From assembly GCF_011752995.1 (NCBI RefSeq), contig NZ_VWWL01000041.1:1-37428 (forward strand): a stretch of DNA of 37,428 bases. Direction: 5' to 3'. The notes beneath the pieces were generated by a model, which was not told the DNA's origin, did not search any database, and saw only the letters and a program-made list of their open reading frames with translations. Within the stretch, counting starts at the first letter, position 1. Each line of letters opens with the position of its first letter. Of this stretch, positions 24,899-33,128 are shown one piece after another. Position numbers and translations under genes: made by a program. Source of the DNA: Burkholderia sp. Ax-1724. GTDB taxonomy: Bacteria > Pseudomonadota > Gammaproteobacteria > Burkholderiales > Burkholderiaceae.

Positions 24899-26503
24899 AT
24901 GAGCGAAGCACTGTCAGCCGGTCCGCCGGCTGTCTCCCCGCCTCCGGCGCGCATGCGTTCGCGCGCGCCGCGCGGTCTCTTCGCGGCGGCGGCACTCAGC
25001 GCTTTGCTGGTGCTGCTGCCGATTGCGTTTACGTTCTGGCGTGCCGCGAGCTTCGGCATCGGCGAAGCGCTCGATCTGATCTGGCGGCCGCTCGTCGGCG
25101 AACTGCTCGTCAACACGTTGCTGATTGCCGTTGCGACCACGCTCGTCTGCGCGGTGCTCGGCACGGCGGCCGCGTGGTTCGTCGAACGCACGTATCTGCC
25201 GGGACGCCGCGCGTGGGCCGTGCTGTGCGCCGCGCCGCTCGCGATGCCGGCCTTCATTTCGAGCTATGCCTGGGTGTCGCTGAGCGAGAACCTGCAGGAC
25301 TTCAACGGCGCGCTCCTCGTGCTGACCTGCGCGTATTTTCCGCTCGTCTATCTGCCGGTTGCTGCCGCGCTGCGCGGCATGGACCCGGCGCTCGAAGAAA
25401 GCGCGCGCGCGCTCGGCTGCAACCGCTGGACCAGCTTCATGCGCGTCGTGTTGCCGCAACTGCGCCCCGCGCTGCTCGGCGGCATGCTGCTCGTCGCGCT
25501 TGGGGTGCTCTCCGAATTCGGCGCGTTTACGCTGCTGCGCTTTCGTACCTTCACGACGCAGATCTACGCCGAATTCCGCACCGGTTTCGACGGCGGCGGC
25601 GCCTCGCTGCTCGCGTGTCTGCTCATCGTCATCTGTCTCGCCGTGCTCGCGTTCGAGTTTCGCGTGCGCGGCGCGGCGCGCTACGAGCGCGTCGATCGCG
25701 GCACGCGCCGCGCGGTGCTGCGCTATGAACTCGGCGCATGGCGCTGGATCGTCGTCGTGGGCTTCGCGCTGCTCACGCTCGCGACGCTCGGCGTGCCGCT
25801 CGGCATGATCGGCTTCTGGCTCACGCAACCGGGCGCGGCCGCCGTCACGCCCGCCGACGTATCGCCGGAACTGCTGTGGAACGCGACGCTGTCGTCGCTC
25901 GGCTTCGGCCTCGCCGCCGCCGCGCTGACCACGCTGCTCGTGGTGCCGCTCGCGTTTCTGCTGGTGCGCTATCCGACGCGTTGCGCGACGCTGTTCGAGC
26001 GCAGCGTGTTTCTCGCGCAAGGCGTGCCGGGACTCGTGATCGCGCTCGCGATCGTCTCGCTCGCGGTGCATGCGCTGCAGCCGCTCTATCAGAGCGCGAC
26101 GCTGCTGGTCGTCGCGTATGCGATCCTGTTCATGCCAGTCGCGCTCGTCAGCGTGCGCGCCGCGTTCATGCAGGCGCAGCCGCGTCTCGAGGAAACCGCG
26201 CGCGCACTCGGCCTGAACTGGCCGCAAACGCTCGTGCGCGTGATCCTGCCGCTCGCCGGTCCGGGCCTCGGTGCGTCGGCGGCGATGGTGTTCATCTCGG
26301 TCGTCACCGAACTGAACGCGACGCTGCTGCTCTCGCCGCTCGATACGCAAACGCTCGCGACCCAGGTCTGGGCCGACACCTCGACGATGGCATTCGCCGC
26401 GGCCGCGCCGTACGCGGCGCTGCTCACGGGCATTTCGCTGCTCGCCTCGGGACTGCTGTTCGCGCTGTTCGGCCGCTCGGCCCTGCTCGGCGAGCGCGCT
26501 TGA
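24899..26503 (+). CDS. fbpB: Ferric-iron ABC transporter permease (two fused halves)
   Basis: A 534-residue inner-membrane permease with about twelve helices in two homologous halves, as in FbpB/SfuB. Each half bears an EAA-type loop that docks the ATPase: EESARALGCNRWTSFMRVV (about residues 163-181) and EETARALGLNWPQTLVRVI (about 430-448). ATG 24899 follows the TAA of the binding protein gene with no gap, so translation is probably coupled. The first ~30 residues are Ser/Pro/Arg-rich and cytosolic. A single polypeptide serves as the whole membrane channel. Confidence 0.93.
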   Translation: MSEALSAGPPAVSPPPARMRSRAPRGLFAAAALSALLVLLPIAFTFWRAASFGIGEALDLIWRPLVGELLVNTLLIAVATTLVCAVLGTAAAWFVERTYLPGRRAWAVLCAAPLAMPAFISSYAWVSLSENLQDFNGALLVLTCAYFPLVYLPVAAALRGMDPALEESARALGCNRWTSFMRVVLPQLRPALLGGMLLVALGVLSEFGAFTLLRFRTFTTQIYAEFRTGFDGGGASLLACLLIVICLAVLAFEFRVRGAARYERVDRGTRRAVLRYELGAWRWIVVVGFALLTLATLGVPLGMIGFWLTQPGAAAVTPADVSPELLWNATLSSLGFGLAAAALTTLLVVPLAFLLVRYPTRCATLFERSVFLAQGVPGLVIALAIVSLAVHALQPLYQSATLLVVAYAILFMPVALVSVRAAFMQAQPRLEETARALGLNWPQTLVRVILPLAGPGLGASAAMVFISVVTELNATLLLSPLDTQTLATQVWADTSTMAFAAAAPYAALLTGISLLASGLLFALFGRSALLGERA

Positions 26504-26552
26504 ACCATGTAAGCCATCGCCGGCCTTTATCTTCGGACTCCATCGGATTTTC

Positions 26553-27617
26553 ATGAGCGAACTTCGTATCCGCGGACTGCGCAAATCGTTCGACGGCCAC
26601 CCGGTGCTGCACGGCATCGATCTGTCGGTCGAGCGCGGCACCCTGCTCGCGCTGCTCGGTCCGTCGGGCAGCGGCAAGACGACGCTGCTGCGTCTGCTGT
26701 GCGGCTTCGAGCGCGCGGACGGCGGCAGCGTCGAGATCGACGGACGGCGCGTGGCCGGCGACGGTCTGCACGTGCCGTCGGAACAGCGCCGCATCGGCTA
26801 CGTGCCTCAGGAAGGCGCGCTGTTTCCGCATCTATCGGTCGCGGACAACATCGTGTTCGGCCTGCCGCGCACGCAGCGCCGCGCGCGCCATCGCGTCGCC
26901 GAACTGCTCGAACTGGTTGGCCTGCCCACGCATTTCGGCGAGCGTGCGCCGCAGCAATTGTCGGGCGGTCAGCAGCAGCGCGTCGCACTGGCCCGTGCGC
27001 TCGCACCGGCACCGACGCTAGTGATGCTCGACGAGCCGTTCTCGTCGCTCGATGCGGCGCTGCGCGTCGAGACGCGCCAGGCGGTCGCGAGCGCGCTCGC
27101 CGCAGCGGGAGCGACGGCGGTGCTGGTTACGCACGATCAGTCCGAGGCGCTGTCGCTCGGGCATGAAGTTGCGGTGCTATGGAACGGCCGGCTGATCCAG
27201 ACCGCGACGCCCGAGGCGCTGTACCGGCGGCCCGTGACGCGCGAGCTCGCGTCGTTCGTCGGCGAGGCGGTGTTGTTGCCGGGCATGGCGCAGCAGGATC
27301 GCGCGAGTTGCGAGCTCGGCGATCTCGCGCTGGCCGCGCCGCTCGCGTCCAGCGGCCATGGCGCGGTCGACGTGATGCTGCGGCCCGAGCAGATCCGCCT
27401 GCTGCGTGCCGGCGAAGCCGCGCGTGACGGTGCCGCGCATGATGCGCTCGTCACCGAGGTGATCTTCCAGGGGCAGGACGCGAGCGTCGCGCTGCAATTG
27501 CAGTCCGCCACGCGGACGATGGTGCGCGCACGCGTGCCCGGTTATCTGTGTCCGCAGCCGGGGGAACGGGTACGGCTAACGGTCGAGGGCGAGGTGACGG
27601 CTTATCCGCGTGATTAG
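26553..27617 (+). CDS. fbpC: Ferric-iron ABC transporter ATP-binding protein
   Basis: A 354-residue cytosolic ATPase that powers the permease. Walker A GPSGSGKT (36-43), Q-loop Gln86, signature LSGGQ (136-140), Walker B LVMLDEP (156-162) and switch His194 in VTHDQSEAL are all intact. A C-terminal regulatory (TOBE-like) region follows from about residue 235 and is ~120 residues long, as in FbpC, where it may bind iron at a subunit interface. The gene follows the permease by 49 bases and is the last of the six same-strand genes; the next gene is convergent. Confidence 0.94.
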   Translation: MSELRIRGLRKSFDGHPVLHGIDLSVERGTLLALLGPSGSGKTTLLRLLCGFERADGGSVEIDGRRVAGDGLHVPSEQRRIGYVPQEGALFPHLSVADNIVFGLPRTQRRARHRVAELLELVGLPTHFGERAPQQLSGGQQQRVALARALAPAPTLVMLDEPFSSLDAALRVETRQAVASALAAAGATAVLVTHDQSEALSLGHEVAVLWNGRLIQTATPEALYRRPVTRELASFVGEAVLLPGMAQQDRASCELGDLALAAPLASSGHGAVDVMLRPEQIRLLRAGEAARDGAAHDALVTEVIFQGQDASVALQLQSATRTMVRARVPGYLCPQPGERVRLTVEGEVTAYPRD

Positions 27618-27682
27618 GTAGGGCTGCGTATAAAGCGCCACCTGCAAGAGCTACCTTAAGGGCTACCCATAAGGCACGGCGT

Positions 27683-27705
27683 AAAAGGTCCGCGCGGAAC
27701 CGCGC
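27683..27705 (-). terminator. Possible terminator of the LysR gene
   Basis: On the minus strand GCGCGG-TT-CCGCGC forms a 6-bp inverted repeat immediately after the LysR stop, followed five bases later by TTTT. The two-base loop forces the innermost pairs open, so the stem is short. Weak call. The 27618-27706 gap also has short repeated GGCTACC/GAGCTACC-like words with no clear meaning. Confidence 0.35.
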
Positions 27706-27706
27706 C

Positions 27707-28564
27707 CTAGCGCAACGACAGATCCTGCACCATCTGCTGCGCCAGATAATCGCAGGTCGGCCGGTCCGATTTCGCGCTACGCGCGACCACGATTTCGAGC
27801 GGTGCGATCTTCGGCAGCCCTTGTGCCTCGCCGAGCATCGCGAGCCGCGGCGGCACGCTGCAACGCGTGAGCGCGATCACCGACAAACCCGCGTCGACGG
27901 TCGCGACGAGCCCCATCAGGCTCGCGCTGCTGAACGCCGCGCGATAGCGGATACGCGCGCCGTCGAGCGCGGCCAGCGTGTGCTGACGCGCGACGCAGCC
28001 CGGCTCGTAGAGTCCCACCGGCAACGGCGACGCCTTCAGCACCGCCGTATCGGCCGACGCGCCCACCCACACCATCGGTTCGCTGCGCACGAATTCGCCG
28101 CGCAGCTTGCGGTCGCGCGTGACGAATGCGAGGTCGATCTTGTTGTCGGCGAGCATCGGCGCAAGCGCGGTACTTTGCGCGCAGACGATCTCGATCTCGA
28201 CGCGCGGGTACAGCGTCGCGAAACGCCGCAACACCGGCGAGAGCAAGGACGACACGTAATCGTCCGGCGCGCCGAGCACGACGCGCCCGGTCACCTCGGG
28301 CCGCACGATCGCCGCCCACGCCTCTTCCTGCAACGCGAGCGCGCGCCGCGCGTATTCGAGCAGCGTATTGCCGGGCCGCGTCAGCGACAGGTTGCGCGTG
28401 TTGCGCGCGAACAGCGTCGTGCCGAGCATCGCTTCGAGCCGCTTGATCTGCATGCTGACGGCCGCCTGCGAGCGATGCACGCTCGCCGCCGCCTTCGTGA
28501 AGCTGCCCGCTTCCACGACCGCGACGAAGCTGCGCAACAGATCGACGTCGAATTCAGGGTTCAC
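27707..28564 (-). CDS. LysR-family transcriptional regulator
   Basis: A 285-residue LTTR. The winged helix-turn-helix occupies residues 1-65 (LLRSFVAVVEAGSFTKAA, SQAAVSMQIKRLE), the linker helix ends about residue 88, and the inducer-binding domain begins GRVVLGAPDDYV and runs to the end. The start is a GTG at 28562-28564; no ATG lies upstream in frame and the N-terminus matches the family. It is divergent from the EamA transporter with 115 bases between, a common arrangement in which the LTTR controls its neighbour and itself. The inducer is unknown. Confidence 0.94.
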   Translation of the reverse strand: MNPEFDVDLLRSFVAVVEAGSFTKAAASVHRSQAAVSMQIKRLEAMLGTTLFARNTRNLSLTRPGNTLLEYARRALALQEEAWAAIVRPEVTGRVVLGAPDDYVSSLLSPVLRRFATLYPRVEIEIVCAQSTALAPMLADNKIDLAFVTRDRKLRGEFVRSEPMVWVGASADTAVLKASPLPVGLYEPGCVARQHTLAALDGARIRYRAAFSSASLMGLVATVDAGLSVIALTRCSVPPRLAMLGEAQGLPKIAPLEIVVARSAKSDRPTCDYLAQQMVQDLSLR

Positions 28565-28571
28565 GATTTAT

Positions 28572-28591
28572 CAATCCAGCTTATGGGATTG
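28572..28591. promoter_or_regulatory. Candidate LysR operator in the divergent promoter
   Basis: CAATCC-N8-GGATTG is a perfect 6-bp inverted repeat just upstream of the LysR start and within 110 bases of the transporter start. LTTR sites are typically interrupted dyads of this size in just such divergent regions. Binding is inferred only. Confidence 0.4.
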
Positions 28592-28679
28592 CTCAATTTA
28601 ATTCGTTTGCGATGAGGCCGCAAGCGGCGCAATACTCGGGCTCATCACCCTGGTTCACGACCCTATGGAGCCGCTTCGC

Positions 28680-29609
28680 ATGTCCCTCAGCCAACGTCAA
28701 CAAGGCGCGCTCACGCTCGCGAGCGGCGGATTGCTGATGGGCACGCTCGGCGTGTTCGTCGAGGAAGCGCGGCTCGATGCGCTCACGCTCGTGTTCTTTC
28801 GCTGCCTGTTCGGCTTTCTGTCGCTGGCCGCGTATTGCGCATGGCAGGGCTTTTTCACGCGCGCGCAGTTTACACGCCGCACGGTCGCGCTTGCGCTGAT
28901 TTCAGGCGTACTGATGGTTACGCAGTGGGTCGGTTTCTTCGATGCGATTCATCGCACGAGCATCGCGGTCGCGACAGTCGTGTTTCATGTGCAGCCGTTC
29001 TGGGTCGTGCTGATCGGCGCGGCGCTTTTCAACGAGCGGCTCGGCGCGGACCGGCTCGGCTGGATCGCCACCGCGTTCGTCGGACTCGTGCTCGCCTCGG
29101 GCGTCGCGGCCAGCGGCAACCTGCAAGGCCACACGAGCTATCTGATCGGTCTCGGCGAGGCGCTGTTCGGCTCGCTGCTGTACGCGAGCGTCACGCTGAT
29201 CGCGAAGAGCCTTGGTGAGTTGCGCCCGCATCTGCTGACGCTCGCGCAGTGCGCGGTCGGCGTGGTGTGCCTGCCGCTTATTGCACCGCTCATCGCGCCA
29301 TTGACGCTCACGCATATCGGCCCGTTGCAATGGTTCTGGCTGATCGGCATGGGCGTGCTGCATACGGGGCTGTCGTACGTGCTGATCTATGGCGCGCTGC
29401 CGAAACTGAGCACGCCTGTGATCGCGGTGCTGCTGTTCGTGTATCCGCTCACCGCGATCGTCGTCGATGCGCTCATGTATCACCGCGCGCTGTCGCTGCC
29501 GCAACTCGCGGGCATGGTGCTGATCGTCGCGGCGAGTCTCGGCGTCAATCTCGGCTGGCCGTTGCTGTCGCTCTTGCATTCGGGCGGGCGGCGGCCTCAC
29601 GCGGAGTGA
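28680..29609 (+). CDS. EamA/DMT-superfamily transporter
   Basis: A 309-residue inner-membrane protein with ten predicted helices in two EamA repeats. Each half carries family features: GTLGVFVEEARLDAL and FFRCLFGFLSL in the first; LLYASVTLIAKSL and the PVIAVLLFVYPL helix pair in the second. Such proteins export or import amino acids, purines or other small metabolites; the substrate cannot be read from sequence. ATG 28680 is chosen because GGAG lies 10 bases upstream. An ATG five codons earlier (28665) has no site. It is divergent from the LysR gene, which probably controls it. Confidence 0.92.
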   Translation: MSLSQRQQGALTLASGGLLMGTLGVFVEEARLDALTLVFFRCLFGFLSLAAYCAWQGFFTRAQFTRRTVALALISGVLMVTQWVGFFDAIHRTSIAVATVVFHVQPFWVVLIGAALFNERLGADRLGWIATAFVGLVLASGVAASGNLQGHTSYLIGLGEALFGSLLYASVTLIAKSLGELRPHLLTLAQCAVGVVCLPLIAPLIAPLTLTHIGPLQWFWLIGMGVLHTGLSYVLIYGALPKLSTPVIAVLLFVYPLTAIVVDALMYHRALSLPQLAGMVLIVAASLGVNLGWPLLSLLHSGGRRPHAE

Positions 29610-29785
29610 GGCGCGCCAGCCTCGCCGTCGCCAGCCGCCGCGCTCGTGCCACCCCGCCGCCGCATCGGCTTCGCATGCCGCTCGATCAGGCGCGGCAACA
29701 GGCAGAACGCGCACAGCAGCGCGCCGATCACGATCCGCGTCCACCACGAACTGAGCGTGCCGTGCGTGCGTGTGGTACGTGCCAT
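29597..29785 (-). CDS. Small single-helix membrane protein (tentative)
   Basis: A 62-residue frame with one hydrophobic helix (residues ~14-33: WWTRIVIGALLCAFCLLPRL) between a short polar N-terminus and a basic C-terminus, then a disordered Ala/Gly tail. Its last 13 bases overlap the 3' end of the transporter gene on the opposite strand. No good ribosome-binding site precedes the ATG. Positive-inside layout and codon use are reasonable, so it may be real, but I recognise no family. Confidence 0.4.
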   Translation of the reverse strand: MARTTRTHGTLSSWWTRIVIGALLCAFCLLPRLIERHAKPMRRRGGTSAAAGDGEAGAPHSA

Positions 29786-29883
29786 TCATGCCGCGGTACG
29801 GCTGCCCCGCTTCAAATGCGGATGGGATCATGGACCTCGCTCGCCTGGCAAGGCGCGGGTCGGCAGGCTCAGGGGCTCGCCGA

Positions 29884-29923
29884 CGAAAAGAGACCGCCCG
29901 CTGCCGAAGCAGCCCGGGCGGTC
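29884..29923 (-). terminator. Intrinsic terminator downstream of ytfQ
   Basis: On the minus strand a 9-bp stem GACCGCCCG / CGGGCGGTC encloses a CTGC-TTCG-GCAG inner stem-loop (UUCG tetraloop) with a two-base bulge, then TCTTTTC. It is about 125 bases after the ytfQ stop, so ytfQ ends its own transcript and is not followed by transporter genes. Confidence 0.8.
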
Positions 29924-30048
29924 AGGTAGCACCACTGGAGAAACCGGTTCGCTCTGCCCGTACTGCGCGCCTCCCGTGCGCCGGCCGTGGCATCGTCCGG
30001 CGCCGGTCGGTGAGCGGGGACCGCCGTCGCGCTCCCGCCCATGTCGCG

Positions 30049-31035
30049 TCAGTATTTACGCTTCGGCAGCGTCTCCGCGGCCACGCTCATCGGGAACACG
30101 GTCTCTTCCGTGACGATGCGCTTGGGCAACTGCTTGCCGGCCACGATGTCCTTCACGGCCGTCATCAGCTGCGGCCCGAGCAGCGGGCTGCATTCGACGT
30201 CGACGTTCATCTTGCCCCCGGCCATCGCTTGGAAGCCGCCCTTGGTTGCGTCGAACGACACGACGGCGATGTCCTTGCCCGGATGCATGCCGGCTTCTTC
30301 CATCGCCTGGATCGCGCCGAGCGCCATGTCGTCGTTATGCGCATAGACGACGTTGATCTTGTTGCCGTAGGTCTTGGCGAACGCTTCCATCACCTGCTTG
30401 CCGCCGGCGAGCGTGAAGTCGCCGCTTTGCGACGCGATGATCTTGAACTTCGGATCGTTCTTGATGACTTCCATCAGACCCGCATGGCGATCGTTGGCCG
30501 GCGCCGAGCCGACCGTGCCCTGCAGTTCGGCGATATTGATCGGCCCCTTGTCGTTCTTGTAGTGCTCCTCGAGCCAGCGGCCGCCGCGCCGTCCTTCTTC
30601 GAGGAAGTCCGAACCGATCATCGTCACGTAGAGCGACGGGTCTTTCACGTCGACGTTGCGGTCGGTCAGGATCACCGGAATGTTCGCGGCCTTCGCTTCG
30701 CGCAGCACCGGTTCCCAGCCCGATTCGACGACCGGCGAGAACGCGATCACGTCGACTTTCTGCGCAATATACGAGCGGATCGCCTTGATCTGGTTTTCCT
30801 GTTTCTGCTGTGCGTCGGAGAATTTGAGCTTGATGCCGGCATCCGCCGCCGCTGATTTCACCGATTCGGTATTGGCCGTACGCCATGCGCTTTCCGCGCC
30901 GACCTGTGCGAAACCGAGCGTAATCTGCTTGCCTTCGGCATGAGCGCCGGACGTCGCCAACGTCAGCGCACCGAGACTCGCGGAAAGTGCAAGCGCGCCC
31001 AGAGCGCGACACGCGGCACGTCGTCTATTCGCCAT
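30049..31035 (-). CDS. ytfQ: Sugar ABC transporter substrate-binding protein, YtfQ type
   Basis: A 328-residue periplasmic binding protein of the type I (ribose/galactose) fold. Signal peptide residues 1-33 (ending SGAHA). The mature protein closely follows E. coli YtfQ, the galactofuranose receptor: LGFAQVGAESAWR, DAQQKQENQIKAIRS, SPVVESGWEPVLREAK, DRNVDVKD, VELQGTVG-like (here IAELQGTVGSAPA), SQSGDF and YAHNDDMALGAIQAM. ATG 31033-31035 has AGGAGA 7-12 bases upstream. The usual ytfR, ytfT and yjfF genes are missing: a terminator follows and the next genes are unrelated. The partner transporter must be encoded elsewhere, or this receptor serves another system. Confidence 0.93.
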   Translation of the reverse strand: MANRRRAACRALGALALSASLGALTLATSGAHAEGKQITLGFAQVGAESAWRTANTESVKSAAADAGIKLKFSDAQQKQENQIKAIRSYIAQKVDVIAFSPVVESGWEPVLREAKAANIPVILTDRNVDVKDPSLYVTMIGSDFLEEGRRGGRWLEEHYKNDKGPINIAELQGTVGSAPANDRHAGLMEVIKNDPKFKIIASQSGDFTLAGGKQVMEAFAKTYGNKINVVYAHNDDMALGAIQAMEEAGMHPGKDIAVVSFDATKGGFQAMAGGKMNVDVECSPLLGPQLMTAVKDIVAGKQLPKRIVTEETVFPMSVAAETLPKRKY

Positions 31036-31143
31036 GACTGTCTCCTGATTGTTGTGTAGACGACCCGGCGACCTGTCCAGCCCTCGCGGCCCTCACGGTG
31101 CGCGGATCGTGATGTAGCGTACTGTGCGACGCGTTAACCGTCC

Positions 31144-31155
31144 AATCATATGATT
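31144..31155. promoter_or_regulatory. Palindrome in the ytfQ upstream region
   Basis: AATCATATGATT is a perfect 12-bp palindrome 108 bases before the ytfQ start, in a locally AT-rich spot. It could be a repressor site for ytfQ; no regulator is known to me for this word. Confidence 0.3.
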
Positions 31156-31227
31156 CGCGTCGTCGATATCAATTTTGGTATAGCGCACGGGTCGGTGTAT
31201 CGAGTCGGCGCACGGTCATTCGCGGAA

Positions 31228-31827
31228 TTACCGTGGCGCGACTCCCGGCACGATCCAGCGAAACGTCAGATTGATGCGCTCGCCGCTCACGCCCGGCTCC
31301 TTCGGCACCCGGTGGCGCCACTCGGCCTGCGTGTCGCCCTTCATCACGAGCAGGCTGCCGCCCTTCAGCGAGAACGACTGCATGCGGCCGCTGCGGTTGT
31401 GCCGCAGATCGAACGTGCGCGCGACGCCGAGACTGACCGACGCGATCACCGGCCGGCTGCCGAGTTCGCGCTCGCGGTCGGCGTGCCAGCCCATGCTGTC
31501 GGTGCCGCTGCGGTAGCGGTTCAGCAGCACGCTGTTAAAGCGCACGCCGCTCGTCGCCTCGGCGGCGGCCTTCAGTTCGGCGACCGCGGGCGTCCACGCT
31601 TGCGGCACGTTGCGGATGCCCGAGTAGACGTACACGGCATCCGGCTCGCCCTGCCACGCGGTCAGACGCGGCAACGCGACACGGCCGGCCGGCGTGCCCA
31701 TCATGTCCTGGCGCCACTCCACCTCGCCGATCAGCCGCGCGAACCGTTGCGCGGCATCGGCCGGCGCGAGCCAGTCGGGATACCAGTCGACGTCGGGCGT
31801 CGGCAGGTCGTCGAAAAGATCCGTCAT
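31228..31827 (-). CDS. AlkB-type 2-oxoglutarate/Fe(II) dioxygenase
   Basis: A 199-residue oxygenase that should remove alkyl groups from damaged DNA or RNA bases by oxidation. Iron ligands His115 and Asp117 in MGWHADRE and His172 in WRHRVPK are present. Arg184 and Arg190 (ERINLTFR) would bind 2-oxoglutarate. FNSVLLNRYRSG (97-108) and the PRLTAW segment are typical of the AlkB/ALKBH2 group. ATG 31825-31827 is chosen from alignment memory; it lacks a clear ribosome-binding site, and a start 13 codons upstream (31866) is possible. It is divergent from the nitroreductase gene. No ada gene is nearby. Confidence 0.9.
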   Translation of the reverse strand: MTDLFDDLPTPDVDWYPDWLAPADAAQRFARLIGEVEWRQDMMGTPAGRVALPRLTAWQGEPDAVYVYSGIRNVPQAWTPAVAELKAAAEATSGVRFNSVLLNRYRSGTDSMGWHADRERELGSRPVIASVSLGVARTFDLRHNRSGRMQSFSLKGGSLLVMKGDTQAEWRHRVPKEPGVSGERINLTFRWIVPGVAPR

Positions 31828-31997
31828 CGATAAGTTCGGCTTCGAGTTGAATGCGGGCGGGTGCATGAAAACCCCGGCTATTATGGCGGCAAGCATGACG
31901 ACAACGCGTGCCCGCCGACGCCCGCGCCTTGCTCTGTCATTCGACGCGGTATGCCGCGCCCTTCCCCGGCTCGTTTTCCTTCGCACGGAGCAGGCTC

Positions 31998-32582
31998 ATG
32001 ATTCTTTCCGACCAGGCGCTCGATCAGCTCTTTCGCGAAGCGCGCACGCACAACGGCTGGCAAGACAAACCGATCGACGATGCCGTGCTGCACCAACTCA
32101 TCGAACTCGTGCTGCTCGGCCCGACCTCGGCCAATTCGAGCCCGGGCCGCTTCGTGTTCGTGAAGACGCCCGAAGGCAAGGAAAAGCTGCGTCCAGCGTT
32201 ATCGGCGGGCAATCTCGAGAAGACGATGGCCGCGCCGGTCACGGTGATCGTCGGCACGGATATGGCGTTTTACGAGTATCTGCCGAAACTCTTTCCACAT
32301 GCGGATGCGCGCAGCTGGTTCGTCGGCAACGAGCGCGCGATTGCCGATACCGCGTTTCGCAACTCGACGCTGCAAGGCGGCTATCTGATTCTCGCGGCCC
32401 GCGCGCTCGGCCTCGATACGGGTCCGATGTCGGGCTTCGATGCGGCCAAAGTCGACGCGGTGTTCTTCGCGGGCACGACCGTGAAGGCGAACTTCTTGAT
32501 CAATCTCGGTTACGGGGATGCGTCGAAGCTGTTCCCGCGCAGCCCGCGTTTTTCATTCGACGAAGCGGCGCGGATTGTTTGA
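31998..32582 (+). CDS. rutE: RutE-type nitroreductase (malonic semialdehyde reductase)
   Basis: A 194-residue FMN-dependent nitroreductase-fold enzyme. It matches RutE closely: ARTHNGW near the start, GPTSANSSPGRFVF, EKLRPALSAGNLEKT, FPHADARSWF, AFRNSTLQGGYLILAARALGLD (given in part) and GYGDASKLFPR. RutE reduces malonic semialdehyde to 3-hydroxypropionate in the Rut uracil pathway, but no other rut gene is here, so it may detoxify the aldehyde from another route such as beta-alanine breakdown. ATG 31998 follows GGAG by 8 bases. Confidence 0.9.
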   Translation: MILSDQALDQLFREARTHNGWQDKPIDDAVLHQLIELVLLGPTSANSSPGRFVFVKTPEGKEKLRPALSAGNLEKTMAAPVTVIVGTDMAFYEYLPKLFPHADARSWFVGNERAIADTAFRNSTLQGGYLILAARALGLDTGPMSGFDAAKVDAVFFAGTTVKANFLINLGYGDASKLFPRSPRFSFDEAARIV

Positions 32583-32783
32583 GGCGCGAGGTGCGTTGAA
32601 GCATTTGTTGTGAGCGTGTGCGCTGTGAGCACGTGTGTTGTGGCGCGCTGCGGTATGTCGCTGTTGCATGGCCGTTTGTCGCTGTGAGCGGACGACGTGT
32701 CTCGCGCATGGTGCGGCGCGCAAAGCGACGACACAGCGGACGGCGGGGCGAGTAGCGCTTCGTGCACCGTTGATTGGCCTCGC

Positions 32784-33128
32784 TCAGGTCATCATCGCGA
32801 TATAAAACACCACCGTGCCGATCAGCGCGCCGACGAAGCAGAAGCCTTCGTCGGCTTCGTCGCCGCTCGAGCGCAGCCATGCGCCGACCGCACCGAACAA
32901 CCCCGCGATACCGAGCGCGACGCTCACCATCACCACATAGAACAGCGCGTCCTTGCCCAACTGCGAGAAGTCGATGTCGCGCACGCCGAGGTAGAGTGCG
33001 ATTGCCATCAGCGAGATGCCGACCAGCGGCAGCATCACGTGACTGCCCTCGTGCCCGACGCGATGTACATGATGAGGATGCGCGTGGTGCACATGGTGGA
33101 ACAGGTGGCCCGATTTGAGCAGCTTCAT
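32784..33128 (-). CDS. Small His-rich membrane protein of unknown function
   Basis: A 114-residue protein with a cytosolic N-terminus unusually rich in histidine (HLFHHVHHAHPHHVHRVGHE, residues 8-27; nine or more His) followed by three predicted helices (~33-48, ~58-78, ~92-113) and a short DEADEG loop. The His cluster could bind metal, but no transporter motif is present. ATG 33126-33128 is preceded by a G5 run that can serve as the ribosome-binding site, so I prefer it to upstream in-frame starts, which lack one. No family recognised. Confidence 0.7.
   Translation of the reverse strand: MKLLKSGHLFHHVHHAHPHHVHRVGHEGSHVMLPLVGISLMAIALYLGVRDIDFSQLGKDALFYVVMVSVALGIAGLFGAVGAWLRSSGDEADEGFCFVGALIGTVVFYIAMMT

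Noticed and set aside
24914..26794. 626-codon minus-strand frame over the permease gene
   Set aside because: Low-complexity Arg/Glu/Gln product mirroring the permease codons; the plus-strand protein has clear EAA loops.
32583..32783. Repeat-like GTG/TGTG-rich stretch after rutE
   Set aside because: Short GT-rich words recur but without a fixed unit; no array, gene or hairpin could be defined.
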